Shown here one piece after another: positions 10,515 to 19,158 of a stretch of DNA of 64,000 nt. A program made the translations under genes and the position numbers. The notes beneath the pieces are model-generated. The model made no database searches and was not told where the DNA came from. It was given only the letters and a program-made list of their open reading frames with translations. Position 1 is the first letter of the stretch, and each line of letters begins with the position of its first letter. Origin of the DNA: Auanema rhodensis (taxonomy: Eukaryota; Nematoda; Chromadorea; Rhabditida; Rhabditidae). The stretch is from the NCBI GenBank assembly GCA_964057225.1, contig OZ059897.1, forward strand, positions 18,042,001 to 18,106,000, in the 5' to 3' direction.

Positions 10515-10819
10515 CTTTTAAAACCAAAATAAGCAATTCCGCATGAAACTATTGTTTTCAATTGTTTGTGTGAAATCGTTGCCAATAAAGTTTTAGCCTT
10601 TTCGGGTGTGCGTATCAAAGCTATTTGACGTAATAATGAGGATATGGGCAAAAGGGTTTTATATTCCTTGTTAGTTAAGAGAAAATTATTATTTTTCACA
10701 ATATTAAATACAATTTCAACAATAATTTCAATTTGTGAAAAAGAAAATGAGGAAACAGAACAAGGGGTTTTGGTACAAGAAGATAAAAAGTTGTAATTTG
10801 ACAAAATACGACCACTCAT
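10511..10819 (-). CDS. Small unknown Polinton protein (102 aa)
   Basis: ATG 10819 to a stop overlapping the next start (ATGA at 10511-10514). It begins 12 bp after the packaging ATPase stop. Serine-rich N-terminus, then mixed hydrophobic and charged helices and a basic end (GIAYFGFKR); no clear transmembrane segment or known motif. The tight packing between ATPase and downstream genes on the same strand is the main reason to regard it as real. Confidence 0.55.
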   Translation of the reverse strand: MSGRILSNYNFLSSCTKTPCSVSSFSFSQIEIIVEIVFNIVKNNNFLLTNKEYKTLLPISSLLRQIALIRTPEKAKTLLATISHKQLKTIVSCGIAYFGFKR

Positions 10820-10831
10820 TGAACATGCACA

Positions 10832-11479
10832 TTAAACACTGAATATATTTCTGGCTACATAAACAATAGGGTGCTCCGCTGTTATATCTGATAGTATACG
10901 CTGTTTCTCATTTGTTAAAGGATGGTTGTCAATGAGTAAATGATTATAGGGTGTAGACATTGCATCATCATATGCTTCTAGAGCATTTTTAAAGCGGGGG
11001 CCAAATAATTGTTGCAGACAATTACGTATTTGTAATATATCCGAATGACTTTTCATCAGTATTATATATGTACTATTAATTCGACTGGTCCTGTCTAGCT
11101 GAAATGCAGCTTGCACAAGATTAAACACTGCCAAATTCCAGTGATGTGCCCACACTGTAAAAATGTTGTTGAGTAATTCTTTAGCCGCTTTATTCGATGA
11201 GAAAAAATTCATCAAATCATCCAGCACTAGTATGGTGTTTACTCCCTTTTGCTCTTTTATTATATCCGGATCAGGTGGTCCTTGAATAACTATTAAACGC
11301 TCATCATTTAATGGAACACCTGACGATGCTCCACATTGACTGAACCAGAATATTCTATCAATGGGGACGTTGAAAAACTTTTCAGTATTTTCACATATAC
11401 GTTTTATAAGGGTAGTTTTACCACATTGCGTTGCCCCTATTACAGTTGTCTGACTGGGTAGTTTGAAGCTGAAAACCAT
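10832..11479 (-). CDS. ATP: FtsK/HerA-type genome-packaging ATPase
   Basis: 215 residues from ATG 11479 (the frame is open further upstream without an ATG). The P-loop is GATQCGKT at residues 15-22 and Walker B is TILVLDDL with the acidic pair at residues 87-88. The size, the N-terminal P-loop and the position among capsid genes fit the A32-like packaging ATPase of Polintons, adenovirus-like and virophage lineages, which drives DNA into preformed capsids. Both nucleotide-binding motifs are intact. It is divergently arranged with the minor capsid gene at 11559 and heads a minus-strand cluster running to the integrase. Confidence 0.9.
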   Translation of the reverse strand: MVFSFKLPSQTTVIGATQCGKTTLIKRICENTEKFFNVPIDRIFWFSQCGASSGVPLNDERLIVIQGPPDPDIIKEQKGVNTILVLDDLMNFFSSNKAAKELLNNIFTVWAHHWNLAVFNLVQAAFQLDRTSRINSTYIILMKSHSDILQIRNCLQQLFGPRFKNALEAYDDAMSTPYNHLLIDNHPLTNEKQRILSDITAEHPIVYVARNIFSV

Positions 11480-11558
11480 AATCAACCACTCGTAAATGTA
11501 CCTATAATGCAAATGATTTCATTTATACTAGTGTGCACGCATCAGGTGGTGGTCTCTG
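11480..11558. promoter_or_regulatory. Divergent intergenic promoter region (ATPase / minor capsid)
   Basis: A 79-bp gap between the start codons of the minus-strand ATPase and the plus-strand capsid gene. It must contain, or lie near, the start signals for both directions. I see no canonical TATA box, so the assignment is positional. Confidence 0.35.
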
Positions 11559-12416
11559 ATGGATGACTTTTACATTACTTTGCCGTCATCAGTTGACTCT
11601 GAAAAAAGTAATACCTCATCAGTGTTTCTTACCAGGTTACCTGAAACATTAAGGCTACGCAATAACAGATATTGCATTGGGCTGACAGACATAATCTTTC
11701 CGTGTTCGATATTAAATGTACAAGAAAATCTTTCTTATACACTACGTTTTTCCAACAGAAAGTTTATTCTGCACTTGCCCAAAGGTAACTATGCAAATGG
11801 TGATGAAATAATACGCGGAATCAATGCTGGAAAAGAACAATTTATTGCTAGCAGCACTAAACCTCTTGGAGCTGAGGAAGAAGCACGTATAAAGGGTTTG
11901 ATAGATAAAGATGAAGATGTGAAAAAGTGGTATAATAATCGACAAGCTGAGGCTAAACTTGTCAAGGAAATGCTGGCAGACGCCACGTTTCGATTTAACA
12001 AAACACTACAACGCATAGAGTTTGTAACAAGTAAGCGGCTATTATTGAATGCAACACTCGGTGATGCTCTCGCATATTTTCTTGGCTTTGAGAATAAAAT
12101 TATCAACGACACGTTAATAGCCAGGCGCCCCATTGATTTTTCAAATAACATTAATACAATGTATATATATTGTGATATTGTAGAATATTCCATTCTCGGT
12201 AATGTGAAAGCTAATTTACTTGCATGTTTACCTGTACCACCTCCCACCGAATTTGGTAAAATGATTGCCAAAACATTTAATCCTATTCGTTATGTACCAA
12301 TCACTAAGCAAACACTCGATACTATACGTATTGAAATTTTAGATGAATTTGGCCGCCCTATGCAATTTAATTATGGTTCTACAGTTGTTACATTACATGT
12401 TAAAAATGTGAAATAA
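11559..12416 (+). CDS. Probable minor capsid (penton, single jelly-roll) protein
   Basis: 285 residues from ATG 11559. It opens with a segment typical of Polinton penton-type proteins (MDDFYITLPSS, then LTRLPETLRLRNNRYCIGLT) and is rich in predicted beta strands apart from a charged helical insert around residues 100-135. Polintons encode a major double jelly-roll and a minor single jelly-roll capsid protein; this gene's length and position beside the ATPase, protease and major capsid gene fit the minor one. The assignment rests on composition and context rather than a catalytic motif. It is open throughout and ends 5 bp from the convergent zinc-finger gene. Confidence 0.7.
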   Translation: MDDFYITLPSSVDSEKSNTSSVFLTRLPETLRLRNNRYCIGLTDIIFPCSILNVQENLSYTLRFSNRKFILHLPKGNYANGDEIIRGINAGKEQFIASSTKPLGAEEEARIKGLIDKDEDVKKWYNNRQAEAKLVKEMLADATFRFNKTLQRIEFVTSKRLLLNATLGDALAYFLGFENKIINDTLIARRPIDFSNNINTMYIYCDIVEYSILGNVKANLLACLPVPPPTEFGKMIAKTFNPIRYVPITKQTLDTIRIEILDEFGRPMQFNYGSTVVTLHVKNVK

Positions 12417-12421
12417 ATGTT

Positions 12422-12886
12422 TTATTCAACAGTTATACAAGACCACATTACGATTTTCGAAGGTTTAAAAGGTAGTTCAGCGCCGTTTTGTTCGATGCGC
12501 GGCTCGTGTTGTGAATATTCTCGGTTACTATTGCAGCGGCATCGTTTTGGTTCGGTTGACTGTACAAACTCCTCAGTTTTTTCAGAGGGTTCGCTGGTAT
12601 CATTTCCATCACCATCTTTACCATTCGTTCCATTACTATTATGAAGACGCCGAATATGACGCTGACAATTGAATCTTGTTCCAAAAGTTTCACTACAATA
12701 AGGGCACAAACGTCTACGAACACCATCCAAATGTCCATATTTTTGAATAAAGTCAGCATTGCTGATATAGCTGTTACATACGGGTTGAATCCCGTCATGT
12801 CTTTTTAATACGTGATCACTAAAATGCTTGGCTGATGAAAATATTTCCTTGCACGTAACACAATACTTGTTACATAAAAGTTCCAT
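12422..12886 (-). CDS. Two-finger C2H2 zinc-finger protein
   Basis: 154 residues from ATG 12886. Two C2H2 fingers are visible, each with C-x2-C-x12-H-x4-H spacing: one starting CVTCKEIFSSAKHF near the N-terminus and one starting CPYCSETFGTRFNC further on. The C-terminal half is acidic, Asn/Gly/Glu-rich and probably disordered. Accessory C2H2 proteins of uncertain role are common in Polintons; a DNA-binding regulator of element genes is plausible but inferred. It is convergent with the minor capsid gene, with stop codons only a few bases apart. Confidence 0.75.
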   Translation of the reverse strand: MELLCNKYCVTCKEIFSSAKHFSDHVLKRHDGIQPVCNSYISNADFIQKYGHLDGVRRRLCPYCSETFGTRFNCQRHIRRLHNSNGTNGKDGDGNDTSEPSEKTEEFVQSTEPKRCRCNSNREYSQHEPRIEQNGAELPFKPSKIVMWSCITVE

Positions 12887-12934
12887 TAGAGGAAAATAAA
12901 AAACAACCACACACAGTCAACTCACTTTTATATA

Positions 12935-13084
12935 ATGAGTGGAATAATGACTAGTGTTGTACAAAAGCCTAGTCCCAGAGATATTCCTTTAATGAATGGC
13001 ACTGAAATACGTTTCAAAATCTTTTTGTACAGGGGTGTTGGCACAGATTGTTCCAACGTGTATCTTATACATAATTCACAGTGA
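12935..13084 (+). CDS. Small open reading frame (49 aa), possible Polinton peptide
   Basis: ATG 12935 to TGA 13082-13084 in the gap between the zinc-finger and protease genes, which point away from each other here. The product starts MSGIMTSVVQ, contains PSPRDIPLMNGTEIRFKIF and ends NVYLIHNSQ. Composition looks protein-like and the frame fills most of an otherwise empty 258-bp gap, but no family is recognised and length alone is weak support. Confidence 0.35.
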   Translation: MSGIMTSVVQKPSPRDIPLMNGTEIRFKIFLYRGVGTDCSNVYLIHNSQ

Positions 13085-13144
13085 CAGGGAATATTCATAA
13101 CTGACCACCTAATGTAGCAGGTGACGTTTTAATGGCGAGGTTGA

Positions 13145-13600
13145 TCATATGCTAGATAATTTATAGTCGAATACTTTATGCATAAACGCTTTAATAAAGA
13201 CATCATCGTTTTGTAATAGTTTAAAAAATGAACAAATGCTTTCAAATGTATTACCAGCTGACAACATTAGTATTACAAATATTGCATAACCACCACAAGT
13301 GTATTCAATTATGCGTTGTGGTTTGCAAGTATTAACCTTTACATTTTTATATTTGGCCAGATAATGACGAATGTACTTGTTCATTTTATACCCCAAGCTA
13401 CAGAAAAAGTAGGCTTGATCATTACGTACAAAGATGACTTGCCAATGTGTGCCCGGTTTATCGTGTGTGTCAGTATTTACAACAAGTGCAAAGTTCTTTC
13501 GACGTGTTTTGGGTAGAGTATCCGCGCTAAATACACCGAGGAATAGTTTTCGAGTGATGCGGACAGATCGCAATAGTGACGCTATTTCAGACGAATACAT
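13145..13600 (-). CDS. PRO: Adenovirus-type cysteine protease, acidic catalytic residue replaced
   Basis: 151 residues from ATG 13600. The family (adenain/Ulp1-like, clan CE) matures capsid proteins in adenoviruses and, by inference, in Polintons. Visible catalytic residues: His52 in GTHWQ, Cys102 in EYTCGGYA, and a candidate oxyanion Gln95. The acidic third member normally lies in the short F-(D/E)-x-(F/L)-G segment after the His strand; here that segment reads FFCSLGY, with Cys67 in the acidic position. The frame is otherwise open and normal in length. Either the enzyme is impaired, or another residue substitutes. It is divergent from the pVI-like gene just downstream of its start. Confidence 0.8.
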   Translation of the reverse strand: MYSSEIASLLRSVRITRKLFLGVFSADTLPKTRRKNFALVVNTDTHDKPGTHWQVIFVRNDQAYFFCSLGYKMNKYIRHYLAKYKNVKVNTCKPQRIIEYTCGGYAIFVILMLSAGNTFESICSFFKLLQNDDVFIKAFMHKVFDYKLSSI

Positions 13601-13650
13601 TTAGTAAAATGATCTAGTGTAACTTTTGTATTGCGCACGTGCGGTTCAAT

Positions 13651-14103
13651 ATGCCACACCTCCTTCTAGACTTGAACTCAATTCAATGGACAACACTTTT
13701 GAATCAACAAATGGGTGGGGCGCCATTTAGTGGAATGATGTTTCAACGTGGTATGCAGAGAGGTCATGGCCTGGGTGGTATACTGGCAACATTGGCATCG
13801 TTTTTACCACGCATTATTCAATCACCTATAGCCCAAAATCTCATCAATGCTGGAAGGAATGCATTATCCAGTGCTGTAAGCAATAGTCCAGTTGTAAATT
13901 CACCTCTTGGCGGCCAGTTGCTAAAAACTAGCAATGAAATTGTTGATGGGGTGCTCAAGGGCGATAATATCAAGCAAACTCTTAAAACAGCCGGCCGGCA
14001 GGCTATACGAGATCTTACCGGTTTGGGCAAGCGGCGACGACGCAAAACCACAAAACCTCATAAGCGTCTGTGCATAACTCGTGAGCGGTCGTATCGTATT
14101 TAA
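13651..14103 (+). CDS. pVI-like internal virion protein, basic tail
   Basis: 150 residues from ATG 13651; the frame is open a little upstream to GTG 13639. It has a Gly/Met-rich segment (MMFQRGMQRGHGLGG), a hydrophobic/amphipathic stretch (ILATLASFLPRIIQ), Ala/Ser-rich helices and a highly basic end (GKRRRRKTTKPHKR). This layout and its position immediately before the major capsid gene resemble adenoviral pVI- and pX-like internal proteins, substrates of the adenoviral protease. The resemblance is of type rather than sequence. The stop codon abuts the ATG of the major capsid gene with no spacer. Confidence 0.6.
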   Translation: MPHLLLDLNSIQWTTLLNQQMGGAPFSGMMFQRGMQRGHGLGGILATLASFLPRIIQSPIAQNLINAGRNALSSAVSNSPVVNSPLGGQLLKTSNEIVDGVLKGDNIKQTLKTAGRQAIRDLTGLGKRRRRKTTKPHKRLCITRERSYRI

Positions 14104-15438
14104 ATGGCTAAATTGATAGATTCAAAATCAGCACAAGCACTTTTACCTAATATTAATTATAGTGACATACCGGCGTCGGCATTAGGTGTTGAATCCACTC
14201 GTACTGTACAAGTTCCTTTAAAAAATACTTTTCTTCCTCAAGGACCATGGGAATTTGTTATAGCCCAAAATTCCAAATCATTTCTTAATCTGAGAAGGTG
14301 TTGGTTGAATGTAAAATTCAAAATTGTAACCACAAACGGTGATCCAGTACCAGACAACCTTGTTTTTGCACCATGCCAACAATTTGCAGCCAGTTTGATA
14401 CACTCGTATCATTTAAAAATTGGTGATGTTAGCGTGTATGACTCTACCGTAAATCATGCCTACAAAACATATATTGAGAATATTCTAATGTATAGCAACG
14501 ATGTTAAAGAGAGCAAACTTGCCATATCAGGCTATTATGCGGATAGATATATAGATAATGCAGCCAGTCCTGGCTTTAGAGCGCGACAAGGGCTTGTTAA
14601 AAATGGCATATTGTGTGAGATGGCTGCTCCCATCAGTATCGACTTATTCAATCAGGAACGACTGTTTGTAAACTATTCAAAAATGGAGCTAACTGCATAT
14701 CCAAACCGTGATAATTTCTTAATTGACACACTTGGATGGAATAATGAAAGCAAGGATGCTGCAATGAAGGAGGAGTTTCCAAACCTGAAAATAGATATCA
14801 ACGATGTGCACTTGCTTATTCAAGAGTTTGATCTAAACGCTGGATTAGCTATGGCTATAGAAGATAAACTTGTAAAGGAACGAATACACTACCCCATGAC
14901 GTCAGTGAAAATGCGCTCTTATTTCATAGAAGGAGGCCGTTTGGATTCACCCAATAACATATTATTCACGTCGCATACACCGAAACGTGTTGTAGTAGGT
15001 CTTGTCGGCGCACACGCCTATAATGGTACTTTTAAACATTCGCCATTCAACTTTAAACCGTTTGAATTGAAAAATATATACTTGACGCTCAACAATCGGG
15101 TAATACCTACCCGCCCTTATAATTTAGAATGGCGTTCTTCCTATGCCACAGCATATATTGACATGTTGGAGGGTTTGGGTCTTGGTCGTACAGATTCATC
15201 CAATGGTATTACACCAGCAATGTATAAAACCGGCTTCACATTTTTTGTATTTGATATTTCACCGACTGTACACTCGTCCGAGTTATTTGATGTTATACGA
15301 CAAGGTAATGTGGCCCTGAAATTGGAATTTGGTCAACAAACGCCGCAAGAGGGTTTATATGCTATTGTTTATGCAGAATATGACTCTATTCTTTCAATTG
15401 ACAACAATCGTGCTCCATATATTGATACCAGTTTGTAA
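14104..15438 (+). CDS. Major capsid protein (double jelly-roll family)
   Basis: 444 residues, ATG directly after the preceding stop. Beta-rich throughout, with two similar-sized halves expected of a double jelly-roll hexon. Recognisable segments include LPQGPWEFVIAQNSKSFLNL near the N-terminus, SLIHSYHLKIGDVSVYDSTV and, in the second half, FKPFELKNIYLTLNNRVIPT. Polinton major capsid proteins are established members of the double jelly-roll lineage shared with virophages and adenoviruses. The frame is fully open and of usual length, so this copy could make an intact protein. Poly(A)-signal-like AATAAA motifs follow the stop. Confidence 0.82.
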   Translation: MAKLIDSKSAQALLPNINYSDIPASALGVESTRTVQVPLKNTFLPQGPWEFVIAQNSKSFLNLRRCWLNVKFKIVTTNGDPVPDNLVFAPCQQFAASLIHSYHLKIGDVSVYDSTVNHAYKTYIENILMYSNDVKESKLAISGYYADRYIDNAASPGFRARQGLVKNGILCEMAAPISIDLFNQERLFVNYSKMELTAYPNRDNFLIDTLGWNNESKDAAMKEEFPNLKIDINDVHLLIQEFDLNAGLAMAIEDKLVKERIHYPMTSVKMRSYFIEGGRLDSPNNILFTSHTPKRVVVGLVGAHAYNGTFKHSPFNFKPFELKNIYLTLNNRVIPTRPYNLEWRSSYATAYIDMLEGLGLGRTDSSNGITPAMYKTGFTFFVFDISPTVHSSELFDVIRQGNVALKLEFGQQTPQEGLYAIVYAEYDSILSIDNNRAPYIDTSL

Positions 15439-15445
15439 TGTATGT

Positions 15446-15481
15446 AATAAACTCTTTAAAACATTTGATGAGAAGAATAAA
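15446..15481 (+). terminator. Two AATAAA poly(A) signals after the capsid gene
   Basis: AATAAA at 15446-15451 and 15476-15481, 8 and 38 bases past the major capsid stop. Position fits 3'-end formation of the plus-strand capsid transcript, though the surrounding DNA is A/T-rich. Confidence 0.4.
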
Positions 15482-15611
15482 ATTTATTAATACAACTATA
15501 CATAAAAATCTATAAATACAACCATATACAAATATACACGCGATAATAAAATTTATAAATTCAAATATATTAAAAATTATTCACAATAACCATAGGGTAA
15601 AGTACTAAAAT
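15482..15611. other. Short AT-rich spacer before the internal TIR
   Basis: About 130 bp of A/T-rich DNA with no gene. It is the last sequence that could belong to the original element before the internal TIR copy, so the recombination junction lies here or at its end. Confidence 0.5.
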
Positions 15612-15762
15612 CGTCTAGATACATGCCGAATTTACTAACCACGCCCCCAAACAGTTGCTAAAAACATACTTTTGAGGGCGTCAGCTGTCAAAATCATACT
15701 TTTGGGGGCGTCTACTGTCAAAATCATATTTTCGGCGTCAGCTGTCAAAAATATACTTTTCA
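15612..15762 (+). repeat. Internal third copy of the Polinton TIR
   Basis: From 15623 onward it is nearly identical to the left TIR (ATGCCGAATTTACTAACCAC, then four subrepeats of about 33 bp) and in the same orientation. The outermost bases, expected as AGTAGAGAGCC, are altered (about 6 of the last 10 match), so the terminus is degenerate. It pairs in inverted orientation with the right TIR at 19159-19328, enclosing a 3.7-kb segment. No TATGTT precedes it. Confidence 0.9.
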
Positions 15763-15903
15763 TAAAGAAATATTTTTAATATTTTTGAATTTTTATTATA
15801 GAATACGTGAAAGTTCACGTGAAAATCATTTTTTATTGTTCAATCTCACACGTTTGTTAATCGGTTGTTCCCGATGATTAATAATAAATAATTCTAATTT
15901 TAC
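15763..15903. other. Noncoding stretch inside the cargo segment
   Basis: A/T-rich with a small dyad (ACGTGAAAGTTCACGT near 15805). No open frame of note. Confidence 0.4.
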
Positions 15904-16303
15904 ATTCATCGGGCACAACGTGACCACAGCCTGAACTTCTTTGTGAACAAACCTTGTGGATGGTCTCGGTATAAACCGTATTTACGGAAAAATCAGAAGT
16001 CATAGCCAAATCTCACTAGGAATTTCAGATTCTACACATCTGAATACTCAACCTCAAACTATTTTTATTTGATTTTAGTAAATGATTTTTGAGAAAATCG
16101 TTCATTCATCGGGCACAACGTGACTACAGCCTGAACTTTTTTGTGAACAAACCTTGTGGATGGTCTCGGTATAAACCCTATTTCCGGAAAAAGCAGAAGT
16201 CCTAGCCAAATCTTCCTAGGAATTTCAGATTCTACACATCTGAATACCCAACCTCAAACTATTTTTATTTGATTTTAGTTGATGATTTCTGAGAAAAACT
16301 CGA
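15904..16303. repeat. Tandem duplication, two 200-bp units
   Basis: Units 15904-16103 and 16104-16303 both start ATTCATCGGGCACAACGTGA and align over their whole length with scattered substitutions. Both contain AGATTCTACACATCTGAATA and end in a TTTTTATTTGATTTTAGT run. The frames carry stops and the differences show no codon pattern, so coding function is unlikely. It lies downstream of the chemoreceptor-like gene. Confidence 0.9.
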
Positions 16304-16781
16304 AGCTTTATATTATTCTTGATTTCATATTTTTCTGTATGGCTAGTGACAGCTATAATTCGGTATTTAAATTGTTTATTACATATAATAGAATAAGTTC
16401 TAAGTTGACTGTTATTTATCGTTAATTCATCATTTCCGTCTTACATTACAAAGCAATTTCCAGGTTGTTTGACAGCTTATTGTCAATATCGGAGTTTGGG
16501 TGTAGGATTAAACCAACGTCAAAAACACAACTACAGTAAATCAGCTAGAAGAATATAATTATAATTCCATAAAAATAATATAAATAATGCATGAGTAAAT
16601 AACTAAATAACTTAAATTGGATGAACAGTACTATGAGTTGTTGTTAGTGTAGATGATTTCTGAAATTTAAAATAATTTAGATGAATCTGTCGACAAACGC
16701 CAAACCTTTGATATAAATGATATTTTCAGAACCGTAGAAAATGATGATTTCAGAACAAATTGTTCCTTGACACCCACTAGA
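16304..16781. other. 3' flank of the chemoreceptor-like gene, nothing recognised
   Basis: Mixed A/T-rich DNA without a credible open frame or repeat. It probably contains the 3' untranslated region of the minus-strand gene ending at 16782. Confidence 0.4.
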
Positions 16782-18281
16782 TTAAGAAAATCTAAATGGA
16801 ATCTGCTTGTTATTTGAAAATATATTCAGAATACCTTGAATGAATTGAGTTAATAAAGTATTATTAAGAACTATAATCCCTATTGTATTAGCTATTCCAT
16901 GCAATTGCGTACATGTAATCAATAAATGGGAAATTTCTGAAATTTATTTAAATATTTCACTTAAAGTACATTGTGAAACCTAGAGGTACTGGTATATCGA
17001 AATACAAAATGATATAGAATATTACAATTGGACCAGCTACAAAGCTACTTGGAACAAAAGCCTTAAATTAATTATAAATATTACGTCTATGTATAAGAGA
17101 ATGCGGTGTTTTATGTTTCAGAATAGAAAAGAACACATTACGAACCCATACAATGTTATTCTATACTTTTAGGCTATTTTATTGTTCGTTAAGGGATCAT
17201 TTAATTTTCATTTGTGCTTTGAATACAATTTTAATTTTTTTTTCTCAGTTGCTGAAAAGTTTATAGAGTTTATCGAATATAATTTGCTCTGTTTTGAATA
17301 TATCACACTATCTGTCTTTTCTAGTATATTCATTCAGATTGTAATCGCAATTTTTGTTTTGCACCTCAAACATCTTTTTGGTTACAATAATATGATTAAA
17401 TTGTCATAAAATAACCTGGAACTGAAGAGCTCGAAGTAGCTTTCGATGAAGCAATAATGTCTTCTGAGACATTGATAACTTTTGTTTATCCAAATTACTT
17501 ATAATTAAGTGTTTTAGAACGAATAAAGATATTATGAAAAGTACAGAAATTATAAAAAATAAAATGAGATCCATTCGAAGAAAAAATTCATTGTGATATC
17601 TTCCTATATTAGCTGCGTTTGGAATGTTCAGAAGTGTAGAATAAGCTGGACATGACTAGAAGAGAAGATTTCGAACAGTTTTTCTCAAAACATACTTTAA
17701 CCAAACTGTCTAAACTGGATAAATCATGCGGAATAAAAATCATAACGATTAATAATGGAACAACAGATGTCAGGCTTATTACTATAACTCCCAAACGAAA
17801 TATCCAAGATCTACTATCGTAGTTTCCTGCTCGAACTATCCAATATCGATAGAAAAACAACATGATACAGATAGCATATCCAGCAAAATGAAGAAAAATA
17901 TTAATATATGTTTGATATAAAAGTGGAAGGGATAGATAATTCCAAAAACCTATGCTATATCCAGACAACAGTGGCAGATAATATACTGGAGCCTAAATCT
18001 AATTCATATTTCTTGACTATTTTACTTATTATTACCCCAAATAATGAAACGACTATTCCGGATATCATACAAGATATATGATAAACATAAATATATTTAA
18101 TAAAGGATCCATATTCATCTGTTAATATGTTAATCATCAGACGTGAACAGTAAATTCCAAATATCAAAGTGCTCGCACCTATACCGTATGAGCAAACAAT
18201 GAACCAGCCTTTAGCTTCAGGAACTGTGCTATCTGGACAATAGACAAGGTTGTAAGCTGAGCCGTTGATAGCGGTCTGCAT
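16782..18281 (-). CDS. Srh/Str-superfamily 7TM chemoreceptor-like gene, five exons, apparently intact
   Basis: Predicted exons: 18281-18036, 17992-17696, 17655-17416, 17061-16980 and 16936-16782. All phases agree and no internal stop appears, giving about 339 residues, the usual size of nematode serpentine chemoreceptors. Introns are 43, 40, 354 and 43 bp with GT-AG ends (for example GTATGTTTTG donor, CTTCTAG and TTTCAG acceptors). Family-like features: APVYYLPLLSGYSIGF after TM2, an FFYRYWI motif after TM3, SCPAY before TM5, SMSQKTLLLHRKLLRAL between TM5 and TM6, and QLHGIANTIGI in TM7. In nematodes these receptors sit in sensory cilia and detect odorants; that role is family knowledge. The gene lies between an internal TIR and the right TIR, so it is Polinton cargo. 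Subfamily (Srh versus related Str, Sri) is less certain than superfamily. The long third intron (donor GTTATT) is the weakest splice call. Confidence 0.78.
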
Positions 18282-19158
18282 TCAATGTACGTTTCAAACA
18301 AAATGTTGGAAACAGATTTAAGAAAAATTACAAAATTGGATTACTGGTTTGTATCTTCATGCTCTTCTAATTATTATCGTAAGCTGGATGCACTTAAGAT
18401 ATATTTAATTATTTGTATTATGAGATTTATGCAGATAGCCGTCAAGTACAAAATAGAAAATTAGGTGCTGGAACAGAAATAATCAAAACTTTTATGAGTT
18501 ACATAATACTAGACAATAAAAAAACCAAAACAAGATTAAATTGGCCGAACAAGTTTTCTTTAGATAAGGTGCTCACATATAGTTGGTATTAGAAAAATGG
18601 ATATGAGAGAAGACACACTAAAACAGAAAAGATTCAGCTGAGTTGAAACACTAACTATGATTGTGTAGCATAGATTATAATAACTAGTATTATGGTTACT
18701 TTCTTTGCATTTAATAATATGGCTGCAAAAGGTGGAAAGAATCTTAGACAAGAGATAAAAGGATATAAAAGAAAGATAAAGAGAAATAGAGAAAGATGAT
18801 TCGTAAAAGAGAGAGAACGAGTGAGAGAGACAAAGAGATAAAGGATAATACAGAAAGGGGGAAATCGTTGTTTTAATATTCATAGGCTTTATACTCTTCG
18901 GTACTGTCACAGCCCAGGTCTGATAAGATCTTCTACAAGCTTTTCCTTTATTTTCAGGTAATTTAGACTGAAGACTCAGCACATACTAGTAGACCTCTTG
19001 AGCATAAAGGAATAGATTTGATACAATCAGTAACTGATAAACAGATGAAATGTCTAAACGATGATGAGGTCAGAAGTAGTCTTATCCGGTAATTTTAAAA
19101 ACACATTTAAAAAGAAATAATTTTAAAAATATTTAGAAAATATATAAATTTTTAAAAT
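18282..19158. other. 5' flank of the chemoreceptor-like gene, low-complexity purine-rich tract
   Basis: Presumed promoter side of the minus-strand gene. It includes a purine-rich GA/AGAGAGA tract around 18760-18860 that opens a long but low-complexity minus-strand frame. I see no conserved protein signature. The inner end becomes A/T-rich and resembles sequence next to the left TIR. Confidence 0.4.

Noticed and set aside
17182-17409. 75-codon plus-strand frame inside the chemoreceptor-like gene
   Set aside because: It lies within the long third intron on the opposite strand, is A/T-rich and shows no family features.
17609-17968. A frameshift in the chemoreceptor-like gene suggested by two overlapping minus-strand frames
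   Set aside because: A 43-bp intron (18035-17993) and a 40-bp intron (17695-17656) with good donors and acceptors join all segments in phase, so no frameshift is needed.
18560-18982. 140-codon minus-strand frame in the 5' flank of the chemoreceptor-like gene
   Set aside because: It is opened by a low-complexity purine tract, has no ATG at its start and no recognisable domain.
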